Notes: generated from the sequence alone by a model not told the origin. 64,000 bases of DNA from JALZEG01 sp035942255 (GCA_035942255.1 DASZDG010000056.1:1-64000); one strand, 5' to 3'. Shown: positions 51,238-60,929, counted from the first letter of the stretch. Numbers and translations: made by a program.

Positions 51238-51618
51238 ATGCCCGATCTCGCCCCGCTCACCCCCGGCGACGACGTCACCCAGTACGGGAGAGTGGTTCAC
51301 GGCCGGCTGCACTTCAGGAACAGGCCCCGGCGCGGCGAGAGGGGCGTCTCCCTGATCCACGGCCGCGTGTCGAGAGAGCGAGCTACTCAACTGGTCTGTC
51401 GGTTCCGGAACGGGGTGGTGCGCCCAACCGACGCGGTCCGGTATTCGACCGTCGGCGTGCTGACCGCCGCCGGGTTCCGCGTGCACCGCAGGCCGACGAC
51501 CTCGTTTCCGGAGCACCTCGAGGTCGATTGCGGCGCTCCGTGGGACGATGGGATTGCGGAACGGTTCGACGAGTGTTTCGGAGGGCACGTGAGCGGGACG
51601 CCATGGCTGGTCACATAA
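51238..51618 (+). CDS. Hypothetical protein, first of a two-gene cassette
   Basis: 126 residues, start ATG at 51238 with no clear ribosome binding site. Basic middle (HFRNRPRRGERGVSLIHGRVSRERATQLVCRFRNG) and an acidic end (PWDDGIAERFDECFGGHVSG). No family is recognised and there is no signal or membrane segment. It overlaps the next gene by 16 bases, so the two form a unit. The pair is wedged between two paralogous glycoside-hydrolase-like genes of opposite strand, which suggests it was inserted between a duplicated pair. Confidence 0.55.
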   Translation: MPDLAPLTPGDDVTQYGRVVHGRLHFRNRPRRGERGVSLIHGRVSRERATQLVCRFRNGVVRPTDAVRYSTVGVLTAAGFRVHRRPTTSFPEHLEVDCGAPWDDGIAERFDECFGGHVSGTPWLVT

Positions 51619-52022
51619 AGGTGCAGCAGGCGGCGGCGCCATGGACGCCGACCGAAGACGCCCACCTCGTCGAGACCTTCGTCCGCTACGACTTCCCGCG
51701 GGTGGGGATCGTCGAGCAGGACGGTCGCAGGTTCCTCTTCGGGTGCGTCGACGAGCTGGATGAGCTCTCGCTGTGGGCTTACGTGGAGGTCGACGAAACA
51801 GAGGAGCAGGTGCTGGCCGGCGCGGCCGACAGGACCGTCGAGCATTTCGAGCGGACCGCGTCGCCCATCTCCGTGGCGCTGGCGCGAGAGGATTCCGGAA
51901 TCGTGCTGTCGGCGCCCTTCCTCCCCGTTAGCGGAGCTTCCTTCGTCGACGCCGTGGTTGCCTCGATCATGGCCGTGGCCGAGGACCTCCGCGAACAGAA
52001 AAGGCTCCTCGCGCCGCAGTAG
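51603..52022 (+). CDS. Hypothetical protein, second of the cassette
   Basis: 139 residues from ATG at 51603, inside the end of the preceding gene. It is an alpha/beta small protein with two acidic segments (LFGCVDELDELSLWAYVEVD, ETEEQVLAGAADR) and a C-terminal helical part (SFVDAVVASIMAVAEDLREQ). No family is recognised. Its stop is 2 bases from the stop of the convergent hydrolase paralogue. Coupling to the first gene implies a joint function; nothing shows what it is. Confidence 0.6.
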   Translation: MAGHIKVQQAAAPWTPTEDAHLVETFVRYDFPRVGIVEQDGRRFLFGCVDELDELSLWAYVEVDETEEQVLAGAADRTVEHFERTASPISVALAREDSGIVLSAPFLPVSGASFVDAVVASIMAVAEDLREQKRLLAPQ

Positions 52023-52024
52023 GT

Positions 52025-52879
52025 CTAACGCTCGGGCTGGAGCGTTCCGTTCAGGAGGTTGTTCTTCGCCAGCACCGCCAGATGGTCGGGCTTGGACTCG
52101 AGGCCCCCCTCGTTCCAGTGGTAGACGAAGTACCCCTCCATGCGGGAGCCGGCCCAGCGCTCGAACTGCGCGTCGAGCTCGGCCGCGGTCGGCGACCGGT
52201 ACCAGCCGTCGTCGAAGTCCTGGAGAACGGCCCAGTAGCGCGGCACGCCGTCCTCGTCGGCCTCCTCGATCGCGTCGTCGATGATCTCCATCTGGCACTC
52301 GTCCGCCTGGTGCCAGCACGGGTAGACGTCGAGCCCCATGACGTCGGTCGTCCCGGCGAAGTACTGGTACGGGTACGCCTCGCGGCCGTCCCACGTCGGG
52401 ATCACCACGTACGTCGGGACGCCGGGGTCGAGCGAGTGGATCAAGTCGGACCGGGCTCGGACCTGCTCGGGGACGCGGGGGCAGCCCGGCTCGACGCGGG
52501 CGAAGCTGGGCTCGTCGGCGACCTGGTAGGCGAGGATCGCCGGGTGCCCGGCGATCGAGCGCACGACCCGCCGCACCCACGCGTCGTCCTTCTCGAACGA
52601 GCAGGTGGCGTCGTCGTAGTCCCACAGCCACACCACCCCGCGCATGCCGGCGTCCCGTAAGGCGTCGAGGTCCTCCTTCCACGGACCGACGGTCACCGAG
52701 TCGAACCCCGCCGCCGAGATCAGCCCCACGCCTGAAGTCGTGGAGTCGCGGCCGTAGACGCCCCGGACGATCCTCTCGGGGGCGCGGACGGTCCCGGCCC
52801 CCGCGGGGACGGCCCCCTGCGGGGCCGCACACAGCGCCGCGAGGGCGATCGCGACGCACAAACTACGGAGCCGACTCAT
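52025..52879 (-). CDS. Secreted glycoside-hydrolase-like protein, short paralogue
   Basis: 284 residues, ATG at 52879 after GGAGG with 5 nt spacing. Signal peptide (LCVAIALAALCAAP). The same catalytic module as the 49650-51053 protein: GVYGRDSTTSGV, TVGPWKEDLDAL, Glu123 in YQVADEPSF, WDGREAYPYQYFAGTTDVMG and YHWNEGGL. The Pro/Thr stalk and FN3 domain are missing. It has no room for a riboswitch, since the divergent gene begins about 70 bases away. The two enzymes probably share a substrate but differ in control and attachment. Confidence 0.85.
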   Translation of the reverse strand: MSRLRSLCVAIALAALCAAPQGAVPAGAGTVRAPERIVRGVYGRDSTTSGVGLISAAGFDSVTVGPWKEDLDALRDAGMRGVVWLWDYDDATCSFEKDDAWVRRVVRSIAGHPAILAYQVADEPSFARVEPGCPRVPEQVRARSDLIHSLDPGVPTYVVIPTWDGREAYPYQYFAGTTDVMGLDVYPCWHQADECQMEIIDDAIEEADEDGVPRYWAVLQDFDDGWYRSPTAAELDAQFERWAGSRMEGYFVYHWNEGGLESKPDHLAVLAKNNLLNGTLQPER

Positions 52880-52951
52880 CTACCCTCCGTGACGGCAATA
52901 CACCACTATGCATTGAACCCTAAGCCACCAACCTGGCAGAATTGGAAATTC

Positions 52952-55900
52952 ATGGCAACCCCCCGCTCCCTCTCCCTGATCCTCGCGGTCGCGTGCGTCG
53001 CCGGGACCCTCGGCGCCGCCCCGGCCGCCCGCGCCCAGCAGACGGGCATCCACCGGGTGCCGCCCGGCGGCCCGCCGCCCCCCGGCAGCGGGACGATCAC
53101 CGTGCGGGACTACGTCCGGACGATCGACGGCGACACGATCGAGCCGCTGATCCGCGGGAACCGCGTCGGCGTCGGGCTGATCGGCATCGACGCCCCCTCG
53201 GGCAACACGCGCTGTGGGGCCGCGGCGGGCCAGCGGCTCGGCGGGATGGTCGCGAGCGGCGTCGTGCTCGAGGAGGACCGCCGCCTGGTGTTCGACTCCC
53301 GCGAGCGCCGGCTCTACTACGGCTACACCCGCGGCGGCAGGTCGCTCGCCCGGGCGATGGTGAAGACGGGGCTGGCGCGCCCGACCGGTGAGGGCCGCGA
53401 GGCACGTGCACTCAAGCGGCTCGCCCGCGCCGCGCGCCGCGACGGGCGCGGGTGCGCGTGGGGCCGGGGGCGGATCGAGAACCGGGCGGCGCAGTCGCTG
53501 GCGCAGCCGGAGCGCCCGGAGGAAAGCTATCCCGGCGCCACGGTGTTCTCCGGCCCGTTCACGTTCGACCGCGTCGCCGGAGGGCTCAACAACCCGACGT
53601 CGTTCGCGCAGCTCCCCGGGGGCCGCGTGCTGATCGCGCAGCAGGACGGCGTCGTGCGCGTGCTGAAGGACGGCGCGCTGCTCCCGGTCCCGTTCATAGA
53701 CCTCAGCGCACGCGTCAACGACTACTGGGACCGCGGCCTGCTGAGCGTCGCCGCCGACCCGGACTTCGCAACGAACGGCTACGTCTATCTCCTTTACACC
53801 TACGAGAACGACCCCGCCGGTTACGAGGGGCCGAAGACCGCGGTGCTCAGCCGCTACACGGCAACGGGGGACACCGCGTCGCCGGCGACGGAGCGCGTGA
53901 TCCTCGGTGCCGCCGGCGTGGGGGCCGCGTCGTGCAACGCCCTCGCCCGCGGCGCCGACTGCATCCCCGCGGACTCCCTCTCGCACTCCGGGGGCGGCAT
54001 CAAGTTCGCGCCCGACGGCACGATGTTCGTCACGCTCGGCGACGGCGCGAGCTTCAACACGGTCACCGACGACGCACTGCGCGCTCAGGACCTCGACCTC
54101 CTCGCCGGAAAGATGCTGCACGTCACACGCGACGGGAAGGGCGTCGCCACCAACCCGTTCTTCACCGGCAACGCCGACGCGAACCGCTCCAAGGTGTGGG
54201 CGTACGGCATGCGCAACCCGTACCGGTTCACGATCCGGCCCGGCACCTCGACCCCCTACCTCGGCGACGTCGGGTGGAGCACGTGGGAGGAGATCAACGT
54301 GGCGCGGCCCGGAGCGAACCTCGGGTGGCCCTGCTACGAGGGGACCGCACGGCAAGCGGGGTACGAGCCGAAGAGCGCGTGCCAGACCCTCTACCAGCGC
54401 GGGCCGTCCGCGGTCACCGGGCCACTGACGGAGTGGAACCACGACGGGCGCTCCGCTGCGTCGACCGGAGGCGTCTTCTACACCGGGACCACCTACCCGG
54501 CGGAGTACCAGGGCGCGTACTTCTACGGCGACTACGCGAACTCGTTCCTCAAGTACCTGACACCGACGTCGTCCGACACCGCCGGCACCGGCCCGACGAG
54601 CTTCGCGACGGACGCCGGCAACCCGGTCGACATCCAGATGGGCCCCGACGGCAACCTCTGGTACCTCGCGATCGGCACCGGTGAGCTCCGGAGGGTCCGC
54701 TACACCGGGGGCTGCGCCGCGGGCGAGTACACCGCCGACTACTTCGGCAACCTCACTCTGAGCGGGACGCCGTCGGTGACCCGCTGCGAGACCGCGATCG
54801 ACAACGACTGGGGCGAGGCCGCGCCCGCCGCGGGCGTGCCGGCGGACGGTTTCTCCGCGCGCTGGACGGCGACGAAGGACTTCGCCGGGGGCGACTACAC
54901 GTTCACCGCACGCGCCGACGACGGCATCAGGGTGTGGGTCGACGGAGCGCTCGTGATCGACGCGTGGCGCGACCAGTCCGCTACGACCCTCTCGGCGCGC
55001 CGCTCGCTCGCGCCGGGGCTGCACGAGATCAAGGTCGAGTACTACGACAGCGGATGGGATGCCGTCGCGCAAGTGTCGTGGCGCTCGGGCGGATGCGCAT
55101 CGGGGGGGTTCTCCGCGCAGTACTTCGGCAACCAGACGCTGAGCGGCACTCCGCTCGCAACGCGCTGCGAGGCTGCGATCGCGCACGACTGGGGCGAGGC
55201 CGCGCCGGCCGCCGGTGTGCCCGCGGACGACTTCTCGGCCCGGTGGCGGGGCACGCACGAGCTCTCGGGCGGCGAGTACACGTTCACCGCACGAGCCGAC
55301 GACGGGATCCGCGTCTACGTCGACGGCACCACGGTCATCGACGCGTGGAAGGACCAGTCGGCGACGACGTACCGCGCGACGCGGACGCTGAGCGCGGGCG
55401 TGCACGAGATCGTCGTGGAGTACTACGACAGCGGCTGGGACGCGGTCGCGCAGGTGTCGTGGACCGGCGGCGCGGCCCCCAACAGTGCGCCGGTCCCGGT
55501 GATCTCGTCACCGTCTTCGAGCCTCACCTACCGCGTCGGCGACACGATCTCGTTCGCGGGCTCCGCAACCGATCCCGAGGACGGCACGGTGGCTGCCGGC
55601 GGGCTCGCGTGGAGGGTCCTGCTCCGCCATTGTCCCGGTGGCGACTGCCACGACCACTCGGTCACGACGGCGGCCGGGCCCGGCGGCTCCTTCACGGTCC
55701 CCGACCACGGCGACGACAGCCACTTCCGGATCGAGCTCACGGCGACGGACTCGGGAGGAACGAGCGCCACCACCGGCGTCTCGGTCCATCCGCGGACGGT
55801 CGCGATCACGCTCGACACATCGCCGTCGGGGCTCGAGGTCGTCTACGACGGGATCCGCGTGACCGCGCCGTTCACGAAGCGCTCGGTCGTGGGGTCGCAG

Positions 55901-56317
55901 CACACGATCGCGGCGGTCTCGCCGCAGGGGGGCTACACGTTCGGGACGTGGTCCGACGGCGGCGCTCTCCAGCACGCGATCACCGCCGGGACCTCGGACG
56001 CCCGCTACGTCGCGACGATGGCAACTGCCGGCGACACGACGCCGCCCGTGATCTCGGGTGTGAGGGTGGCATACCCGTCGAAGACGAGCGTGCGGATCAC
56101 GTGGACGACGGATGAGCCGTCGGACTCGCAAGTGGAGTACGGGACGACCACCGCGTACGGCACGGTGACACCGCTGGACGCCGCCCGCGTCACGCAGCAC
56201 AGCGTGACGATCACAGGGTTGCGCAGCACGACGACGTACAACTTCCGCGTGCTGAGCCGCGACGCGGCCGGCAACCTCGCCACGTCGGCCAACGGCACGT
56301 TCAGGGGCAAGAGATAG
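52952..56317 (+). CDS. Secreted multidomain sugar dehydrogenase: nuclease-like domain, GSDH propeller, two PA14, Ig-like, FN3
   Basis: 1121 residues from ATG at 52952 (signal peptide LSLILAVACVAGTLGAAPAARAQ follows). Upstream GTG at 52889 is rejected: it lies 10 bases from the divergent start. Domains: staphylococcal-nuclease-like 50-150 (TIDGDTIEPL, LIGIDAPSGN), with catalytic residues partly lost; glucose/sorbosone dehydrogenase propeller about 200-585 (DRGLLSVAADPDFATNGYVY, DSLSHSGGGIKFAPDGTMF, WAYGMRNPYRFT); two near-identical PA14 domains 588-711 and 713-836 (FTARADDGIRVWVDG, VEYYDSGWDAVAQVSW); Ig/PKD-like 843-1024; and FN3 1030-1118. PA14 binds glycans, the propeller usually oxidises sugars with PQQ. 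A TTGAAC/CAGAAT promoter at about 52916-52945 fits a near-leaderless start. Confidence 0.88.
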   Translation: MATPRSLSLILAVACVAGTLGAAPAARAQQTGIHRVPPGGPPPPGSGTITVRDYVRTIDGDTIEPLIRGNRVGVGLIGIDAPSGNTRCGAAAGQRLGGMVASGVVLEEDRRLVFDSRERRLYYGYTRGGRSLARAMVKTGLARPTGEGREARALKRLARAARRDGRGCAWGRGRIENRAAQSLAQPERPEESYPGATVFSGPFTFDRVAGGLNNPTSFAQLPGGRVLIAQQDGVVRVLKDGALLPVPFIDLSARVNDYWDRGLLSVAADPDFATNGYVYLLYTYENDPAGYEGPKTAVLSRYTATGDTASPATERVILGAAGVGAASCNALARGADCIPADSLSHSGGGIKFAPDGTMFVTLGDGASFNTVTDDALRAQDLDLLAGKMLHVTRDGKGVATNPFFTGNADANRSKVWAYGMRNPYRFTIRPGTSTPYLGDVGWSTWEEINVARPGANLGWPCYEGTARQAGYEPKSACQTLYQRGPSAVTGPLTEWNHDGRSAASTGGVFYTGTTYPAEYQGAYFYGDYANSFLKYLTPTSSDTAGTGPTSFATDAGNPVDIQMGPDGNLWYLAIGTGELRRVRYTGGCAAGEYTADYFGNLTLSGTPSVTRCETAIDNDWGEAAPAAGVPADGFSARWTATKDFAGGDYTFTARADDGIRVWVDGALVIDAWRDQSATTLSARRSLAPGLHEIKVEYYDSGWDAVAQVSWRSGGCASGGFSAQYFGNQTLSGTPLATRCEAAIAHDWGEAAPAAGVPADDFSARWRGTHELSGGEYTFTARADDGIRVYVDGTTVIDAWKDQSATTYRATRTLSAGVHEIVVEYYDSGWDAVAQVSWTGGAAPNSAPVPVISSPSSSLTYRVGDTISFAGSATDPEDGTVAAGGLAWRVLLRHCPGGDCHDHSVTTAAGPGGSFTVPDHGDDSHFRIELTATDSGGTSATTGVSVHPRTVAITLDTSPSGLEVVYDGIRVTAPFTKRSVVGSQHTIAAVSPQGGYTFGTWSDGGALQHAITAGTSDARYVATMATAGDTTPPVISGVRVAYPSKTSVRITWTTDEPSDSQVEYGTTTAYGTVTPLDAARVTQHSVTITGLRSTTTYNFRVLSRDAAGNLATSANGTFRGKR

Positions 56318-56331
56318 CGCGACGCGCGACC

Positions 56332-57033
56332 GTGCTCGTGTACCACGGCGTCGGCTCGTGCCCGCGCTCGGACCCGCTCCACCGCATGTTCGTGACCCAG
56401 GACGAGCTCGCTGCGCAGATGGACCACCTCGAGCAGCGGCGGTCCGTGATCTCCCTGCAGGACGCGGTGCTCGGCCGTGAGACGCGCCGGCCCGCGGTCG
56501 CGCTCACGTTCGACGACGCGTACGAGAGCTTCTCGCTCGCGCTCGAGGTGCTCGAAGCCAAGGCGTTCCCCGTGACGCTCTTCGCGCCGAGCGGCCGGCT
56601 CGGGGGCCGCAACACGTGGGACAAGGGAACGACGTGCGACGTGGCGCTGATGAGCCCGGCGGCCGTCGCTGCCGCGGCGGCGCGCGGCGTCGACGTCCAC
56701 AGCCACGGGCACATGCACGTGGACCTGACCGCCGTGGGGGCCGCGGCCGCGAGGACCGACCTCGAAGCATCCGTGGAGGCTCTCACTGAGATCACGGGGA
56801 CCGCTCCCCGTTACCTCGCCTACCCGTGGGGCCGCCACGACGACGCCGTCCGGGCCGCGGCTGCGGCCGCGGGGTTCGACGCCGCGTTCGCAGTGAATCG
56901 TCCCTCCGGCGACCTCTTCGGGCTCGAGCGCGTGCAGGTCGAGGCCGGGGACGCGCAGTGGCTGTTCGCGCTCAAGACCTCGGGGACCTACGCGCGGCTG
57001 CGGCGCGCGGTCAGGTCCGTTCGAGGAGGATGA
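56332..57033 (+). CDS. Polysaccharide deacetylase
   Basis: 233 residues from GTG at 56332, 14 bases after the dehydrogenase gene. NodB-homology domain: LVYHGVGSC at the start, metal and catalytic Asp in ALTFDDAYESF, metal histidines in VDVHSHGHMHVDL, and the RYLAYPWGRHDD motif. It removes N-acetyl groups from amino-sugar polymers. No signal peptide is seen, so it may act inside, or the true start may lie upstream within the coupled gene. Its end overlaps the convergent fusion gene by 23 bases. Confidence 0.9.
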   Translation: MLVYHGVGSCPRSDPLHRMFVTQDELAAQMDHLEQRRSVISLQDAVLGRETRRPAVALTFDDAYESFSLALEVLEAKAFPVTLFAPSGRLGGRNTWDKGTTCDVALMSPAAVAAAAARGVDVHSHGHMHVDLTAVGAAAARTDLEASVEALTEITGTAPRYLAYPWGRHDDAVRAAAAAAGFDAAFAVNRPSGDLFGLERVQVEAGDAQWLFALKTSGTYARLRRAVRSVRGG

Positions 57034-60000
57034 CGTCGACGTCCACGAAGCTCTCCTCGAGCACCACCTCGTAGCCGGCGAGCGGTGCCCGTAGCGCGTC
57101 GGCCTGCTCCGGCTCCTCGCTGCTGAGCACGACCCAGAGGCGTTCGTACGCCAGTCGCTCGAGGTCCGCCACGCCCTCGTCCTCGGGCCGCGGATAGATC
57201 GCGAGCGCCCCCGTGACGAGGTCCCGCTCCGTGTCCGCGGGATACCAGGAGAAGGCGCGCTCCGCCGGTGCCGGCGCGTTCTCGTGCCGCGCCGCGTAGT
57301 ACCCGAACGGCAGCCGGACGTACGGCGCGAGAAAGGCGACGCGGTCGCCGGGCTCGGCGCGGCCGGAGACGTATGCGGCGACGGCGCGCCATTCCTCGTT
57401 GTTCGTCTCCCGATGTTGCACCGCGACCTCCCGCGCCCCGACCACGAGCAGCAGCGCGAGCGTCACGACGTAGACCAGCCGCCCCCGCAGCCGCGCGAGC
57501 CCCGCGACGCCGAGGAGCAACAGTCCCGGCAGCGCGACGATCAGGTAGTTGAACTGGAAAATCGGCTTGACCAGCGACACGGCGAAGCTGCCGAGGACCG
57601 GCACCGCGACGAGGGCCGCGAGGAGCACGACCTTCCACGCGTCGGGCGACTCCCTCTCGCGCCACGCGCCCCTCATTGCGACGAGGGCGAGGCCCCCGTA
57701 GAGCACCAGCAGCACCGCTCCTCCCGCAGTCGTACGGCCGCCGGCCAGCAGCGACAGCACGACGGGTACGTCCACGACCGACGGCCGTGGGATCCAGCTG
57801 AGCTGCCCGCTGTCGCGCGTCAACGCGAAGACGAGCAGTGGCGAGACCAGCACCGCGATCGCGCCGTACACCGGGACCAGGGGCGCGAGGCGGCGCTCCC
57901 GGAAGAGCAGCGTCAGCGCGTGCGCGATCACGACGAACAGGGCGAAGAAGTGCGCGTAGACCGCGAGCGACATCGTCACGGCGTACGCGGCCCATAGCCC
58001 GCGGGACTTCCTCTCGTGCGCGACCAGGAGCAGCCACGTCCCGGCGGTCACGCCGAGCAGGACCAGCGAGTAACCACGCGCCTGCTGCGCGAACCGCACC
58101 CACAGCGCGTTCACGACCATCAGCAGGGCCGCGACCACGCCGGCGGCGCGGCCGAACAGCTTCGTGCCGAGCAGGTACGTGAACGGGATCGCGGCGACCG
58201 CGAACAGCGCCGAGAGCGCTCGCACCGCCCCCTCGGTCTCGGCCACCGCGGCCCACGGGTGCAGCAAGAGGAAGTACAGGCTGGAGTTCGCCTCGCGCTC
58301 GAGCAGGACGTCGAGCAGCCGCGGCGTGTCCAGGCGCGCGAACGCCACGCTCGCGACCTCGTCGAGGAAGAAGCTCTCCCGGCCGATCCCCCACGCCGCG
58401 ACCGCCGCGCCGAGGGGCACGAGGACGGCGCCGACGATCCAGCGGGGGCTCATGAGCGCCCGCGAGCGGTACGACAGCCACCGGACGCCGGAGATCGCCC
58501 GCGGCCGGACGCCCCCGGGCACGAACATGACGGTCGCGTAGAGCAGCAGGAGGCCCATCTTGCGCGACGCGGTGTAGACGTCGTCCGAGACGATCTTGCG
58601 GACGAGCGCGCCGAAGCGCCCGCGCAGGCTCTTGCGGTCCGCGTCCGGCGCGAACACGTCGAGGAAGAAACGTTGCTCCTCGTAGCCGAGGTTGTCCTCG
58701 AGACGGAGAGGCGCGCGCGGCGGGTCGAGCCGCGCGAGCCGGTCGTTAACCGCGGCCGTCGTCGTCTCGATGAACGCGAGGCGGCGCTCGACGGACGGCG
58801 CGTCGAGCGACCTCAGCAAGCCCTCGTTCGCGTCGTGGAGCCGGTAGCGGTACAGCGGCTCGCCGACGTACGCCACCTCGGTCAACAGGGGGAGCAGCGT
58901 GAACAGGAACGCGTCGGCGTCGGCTCCGGTGAAGACGTCCTCGGGGATCGGGAACACGACCTCGGCGACCTCGCGCCGGAACGCGATCGCGCCGCCGGCC
59001 GCGACCGACCACCTCCCGCCGCGCGCGGCGGCTCGGGAGCCGAGCCATCCGCCCTCCGGGCGATAGCCGACCGGAAGCGTGTAGAGCTCGGCCCAGCCCT
59101 CGTCGTGGACCGCGAGCGGATGGACGGCGCCCCCCGCCCTCTCGCGGCGCAGCGCGTCGACGAGCAGCTCCAGTCGGCGCGGGTCCAGCTCGTCGTCGGC
59201 GTCGAGGAAGCACACGACGTCACCTCGGCTCGCGCGGAACGCCGCGTTGAGCGCGGACGCCTGGCCCCCGTTCTCCTTCAGCACCGCGACCACGCGCTCG
59301 TCGCCCTCCGCGTAACGAGCGATCACCGCGCGGGAGCCGTCCGTCGACCCGTCGTCGCACACGACGACCTCGAAACGGCCGTAGGTCTGGGACAGCACGC
59401 TCTCGATCGCGCCGCCGAGGTAGGTCCCGTAGTTGTAGTTGGAGACGAGGACGGAGACCAGCGGCTCCGCGGGCAGGGTCGCGAGCGGGAGAGGGGCGAC
59501 CTCGGGTGCGGGGGCCTCTCCGCTGAGCGCCGACGTCACCTCGTGGCGGCGCACGAGCGACGTCACCATCGCCCACGCCTCCCGCGCCTCCTGGCCGAAC
59601 CCGGGCGCTCCCTCTCCGCGCGGCATGACCCTCAGGAACGCCGCGTACATGAAGATCGCGCCGAGCCAGTACGCGCCCGCCGACGCGATCGCCGCTCCCG
59701 TCGCGCCGTAGCGCGGGATCAGAAGGAGGTCGAGGCCGACGATCGTGACGAGCGTCAGCACGGTCATCGCCGACGACAGCCCCTGACGCCGCTGCGAGAG
59801 CAGCGCGCTCCGGAGCACGATCCGGATCGAAGTCCCCACGAGCGCGAGAGCGAGGATCCGCAGCGGCAGGACCGATCCGTCGAACTCGCTACCGAAGAGG
59901 AACCGCACGAGCAGCGGCGCGAACGCGATCACGAACGCCGCGGCAAGCGCGGTCGCGGCGACCACGATCATCAGCACCTTGCGCGTGAGGGAGCGCGCCG

Positions 60001-60868
60001 CGGGGCCGTCGAGCGAAGCGGCCGCGGGGAGCAGCGCCGACGACACCGACGTCGGCAGGTAGAACATCACCTCGGCGCCGTTGACCGCCGCGGTGTAGAC
60101 GCCGAGCTCCGTCGACCCGCGGCTCGCGCCGAGCATCAGCGTGTCGAACCTGCGGATCGGGAGGTCGGCGAGCGCGCCGACGTGCGCCGGGAGCCCGTAG
60201 CGCAACAGGCGCGGCCCGGTCCTCCGGAACCGGCGGATGCCCGCGACCCCGATCCGGCGCGCCGACAGCCCTATGGAGAGAAAGAAGCCGGCGACGCGGC
60301 TGACGACCCACGCCGTCACCGCGATCGTCGCGCCCGTCCTGCCCGTGACGACCGCGGCCCCCGCGTACAGGACCAGCGCGGTCACCGGCATCACGATCCT
60401 CACCGCGTTCGCGGGGGCCGCGTGGCCGCTGCCGATGAGCGCGGCGTCGAGCGCGATCTGCACCGTCATCAGGCCCGTGATCGCGAGGCCCGCCGCCAGC
60501 AGGCCATCCGACACCGAGCCGGGCACCCACTCCGGGCGCCAGGCGAAGACGCCCCACGTCGCGGCCGCGAACGCGGTCCCCGACAGCAGCCCCACGATCA
60601 CCGAGGTCGTGACGAGCGCGGGACGCTCCTCCGGCTCGGCCCCCCCGTGGAACAGGTTCGCGGCATCGAGCCCGAGCGTGCTCCCGTAGCCCAGCAGCAG
60701 CGGGATCGCGGTCACGAACGCGACCGCGCCGCGCGCAGACGGGCCCGCGAGGCGCGCCACGAGCAGCGCGAACGCGAAGTAGGCGAGGGCGGCGGCGACG
60801 TCGGAGACGAACAGCGAGGCCGACGCCCGCGCCATGCGCGGTGTCTCTAGTGGGTCGTCTCGTCGCAC
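57011..60868 (-). CDS. Triple fusion: Wzx-like flippase, GT2 glycosyltransferase, GT-C-like membrane domain
   Basis: 1285 residues from GTG at 60868; ATG at 60835 is equally possible. Residues about 15-425 are a 12-14-helix polysaccharide flippase (FVSDVAAALAYFAFALLVAR, SALLPAAASLDG). Residues about 465-760 are a GT2 domain (SVLVSNYNYGTYLGGAIESV, VVVCDDGSTDGSR, VVCFLDADDELDPRR). Residues about 800-1280 are a GT-C-like multi-helix domain (FFLDEVASVAFARLDTPR, LYFLLLHPWAAVAETEGA, WVRFAQQARGYSLVLLG). One chain would thus add a sugar, flip the lipid-linked product and extend it outside. Separate genes usually do these steps. It is divergent from a GT4 gene. Confidence 0.9.
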   Translation of the reverse strand: MRRDDPLETPRMARASASLFVSDVAAALAYFAFALLVARLAGPSARGAVAFVTAIPLLLGYGSTLGLDAANLFHGGAEPEERPALVTTSVIVGLLSGTAFAAATWGVFAWRPEWVPGSVSDGLLAAGLAITGLMTVQIALDAALIGSGHAAPANAVRIVMPVTALVLYAGAAVVTGRTGATIAVTAWVVSRVAGFFLSIGLSARRIGVAGIRRFRRTGPRLLRYGLPAHVGALADLPIRRFDTLMLGASRGSTELGVYTAAVNGAEVMFYLPTSVSSALLPAAASLDGPAARSLTRKVLMIVVAATALAAAFVIAFAPLLVRFLFGSEFDGSVLPLRILALALVGTSIRIVLRSALLSQRRQGLSSAMTVLTLVTIVGLDLLLIPRYGATGAAIASAGAYWLGAIFMYAAFLRVMPRGEGAPGFGQEAREAWAMVTSLVRRHEVTSALSGEAPAPEVAPLPLATLPAEPLVSVLVSNYNYGTYLGGAIESVLSQTYGRFEVVVCDDGSTDGSRAVIARYAEGDERVVAVLKENGGQASALNAAFRASRGDVVCFLDADDELDPRRLELLVDALRRERAGGAVHPLAVHDEGWAELYTLPVGYRPEGGWLGSRAAARGGRWSVAAGGAIAFRREVAEVVFPIPEDVFTGADADAFLFTLLPLLTEVAYVGEPLYRYRLHDANEGLLRSLDAPSVERRLAFIETTTAAVNDRLARLDPPRAPLRLEDNLGYEEQRFFLDVFAPDADRKSLRGRFGALVRKIVSDDVYTASRKMGLLLLYATVMFVPGGVRPRAISGVRWLSYRSRALMSPRWIVGAVLVPLGAAVAAWGIGRESFFLDEVASVAFARLDTPRLLDVLLEREANSSLYFLLLHPWAAVAETEGAVRALSALFAVAAIPFTYLLGTKLFGRAAGVVAALLMVVNALWVRFAQQARGYSLVLLGVTAGTWLLLVAHERKSRGLWAAYAVTMSLAVYAHFFALFVVIAHALTLLFRERRLAPLVPVYGAIAVLVSPLLVFALTRDSGQLSWIPRPSVVDVPVVLSLLAGGRTTAGGAVLLVLYGGLALVAMRGAWRERESPDAWKVVLLAALVAVPVLGSFAVSLVKPIFQFNYLIVALPGLLLLGVAGLARLRGRLVYVVTLALLLVVGAREVAVQHRETNNEEWRAVAAYVSGRAEPGDRVAFLAPYVRLPFGYYAARHENAPAPAERAFSWYPADTERDLVTGALAIYPRPEDEGVADLERLAYERLWVVLSSEEPEQADALRAPLAGYEVVLEESFVDVDVILLERT

Positions 60869-60916
60869 GGACCAGGGATGCTACCCGGAGGACCCGGTCG
60901 CGCCCCGCCCGCCCAC

Positions 60917-60922
60917 TAGACT
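60917..60922 (+). promoter_or_regulatory. -10 box of the GT4 gene (leaderless)
   Basis: TAGACT, 7 nt before the GTG at 60930. Same hexamer and geometry as cofD. Confidence 0.5.
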
Positions 60923-60929
60923 CCGCCGG

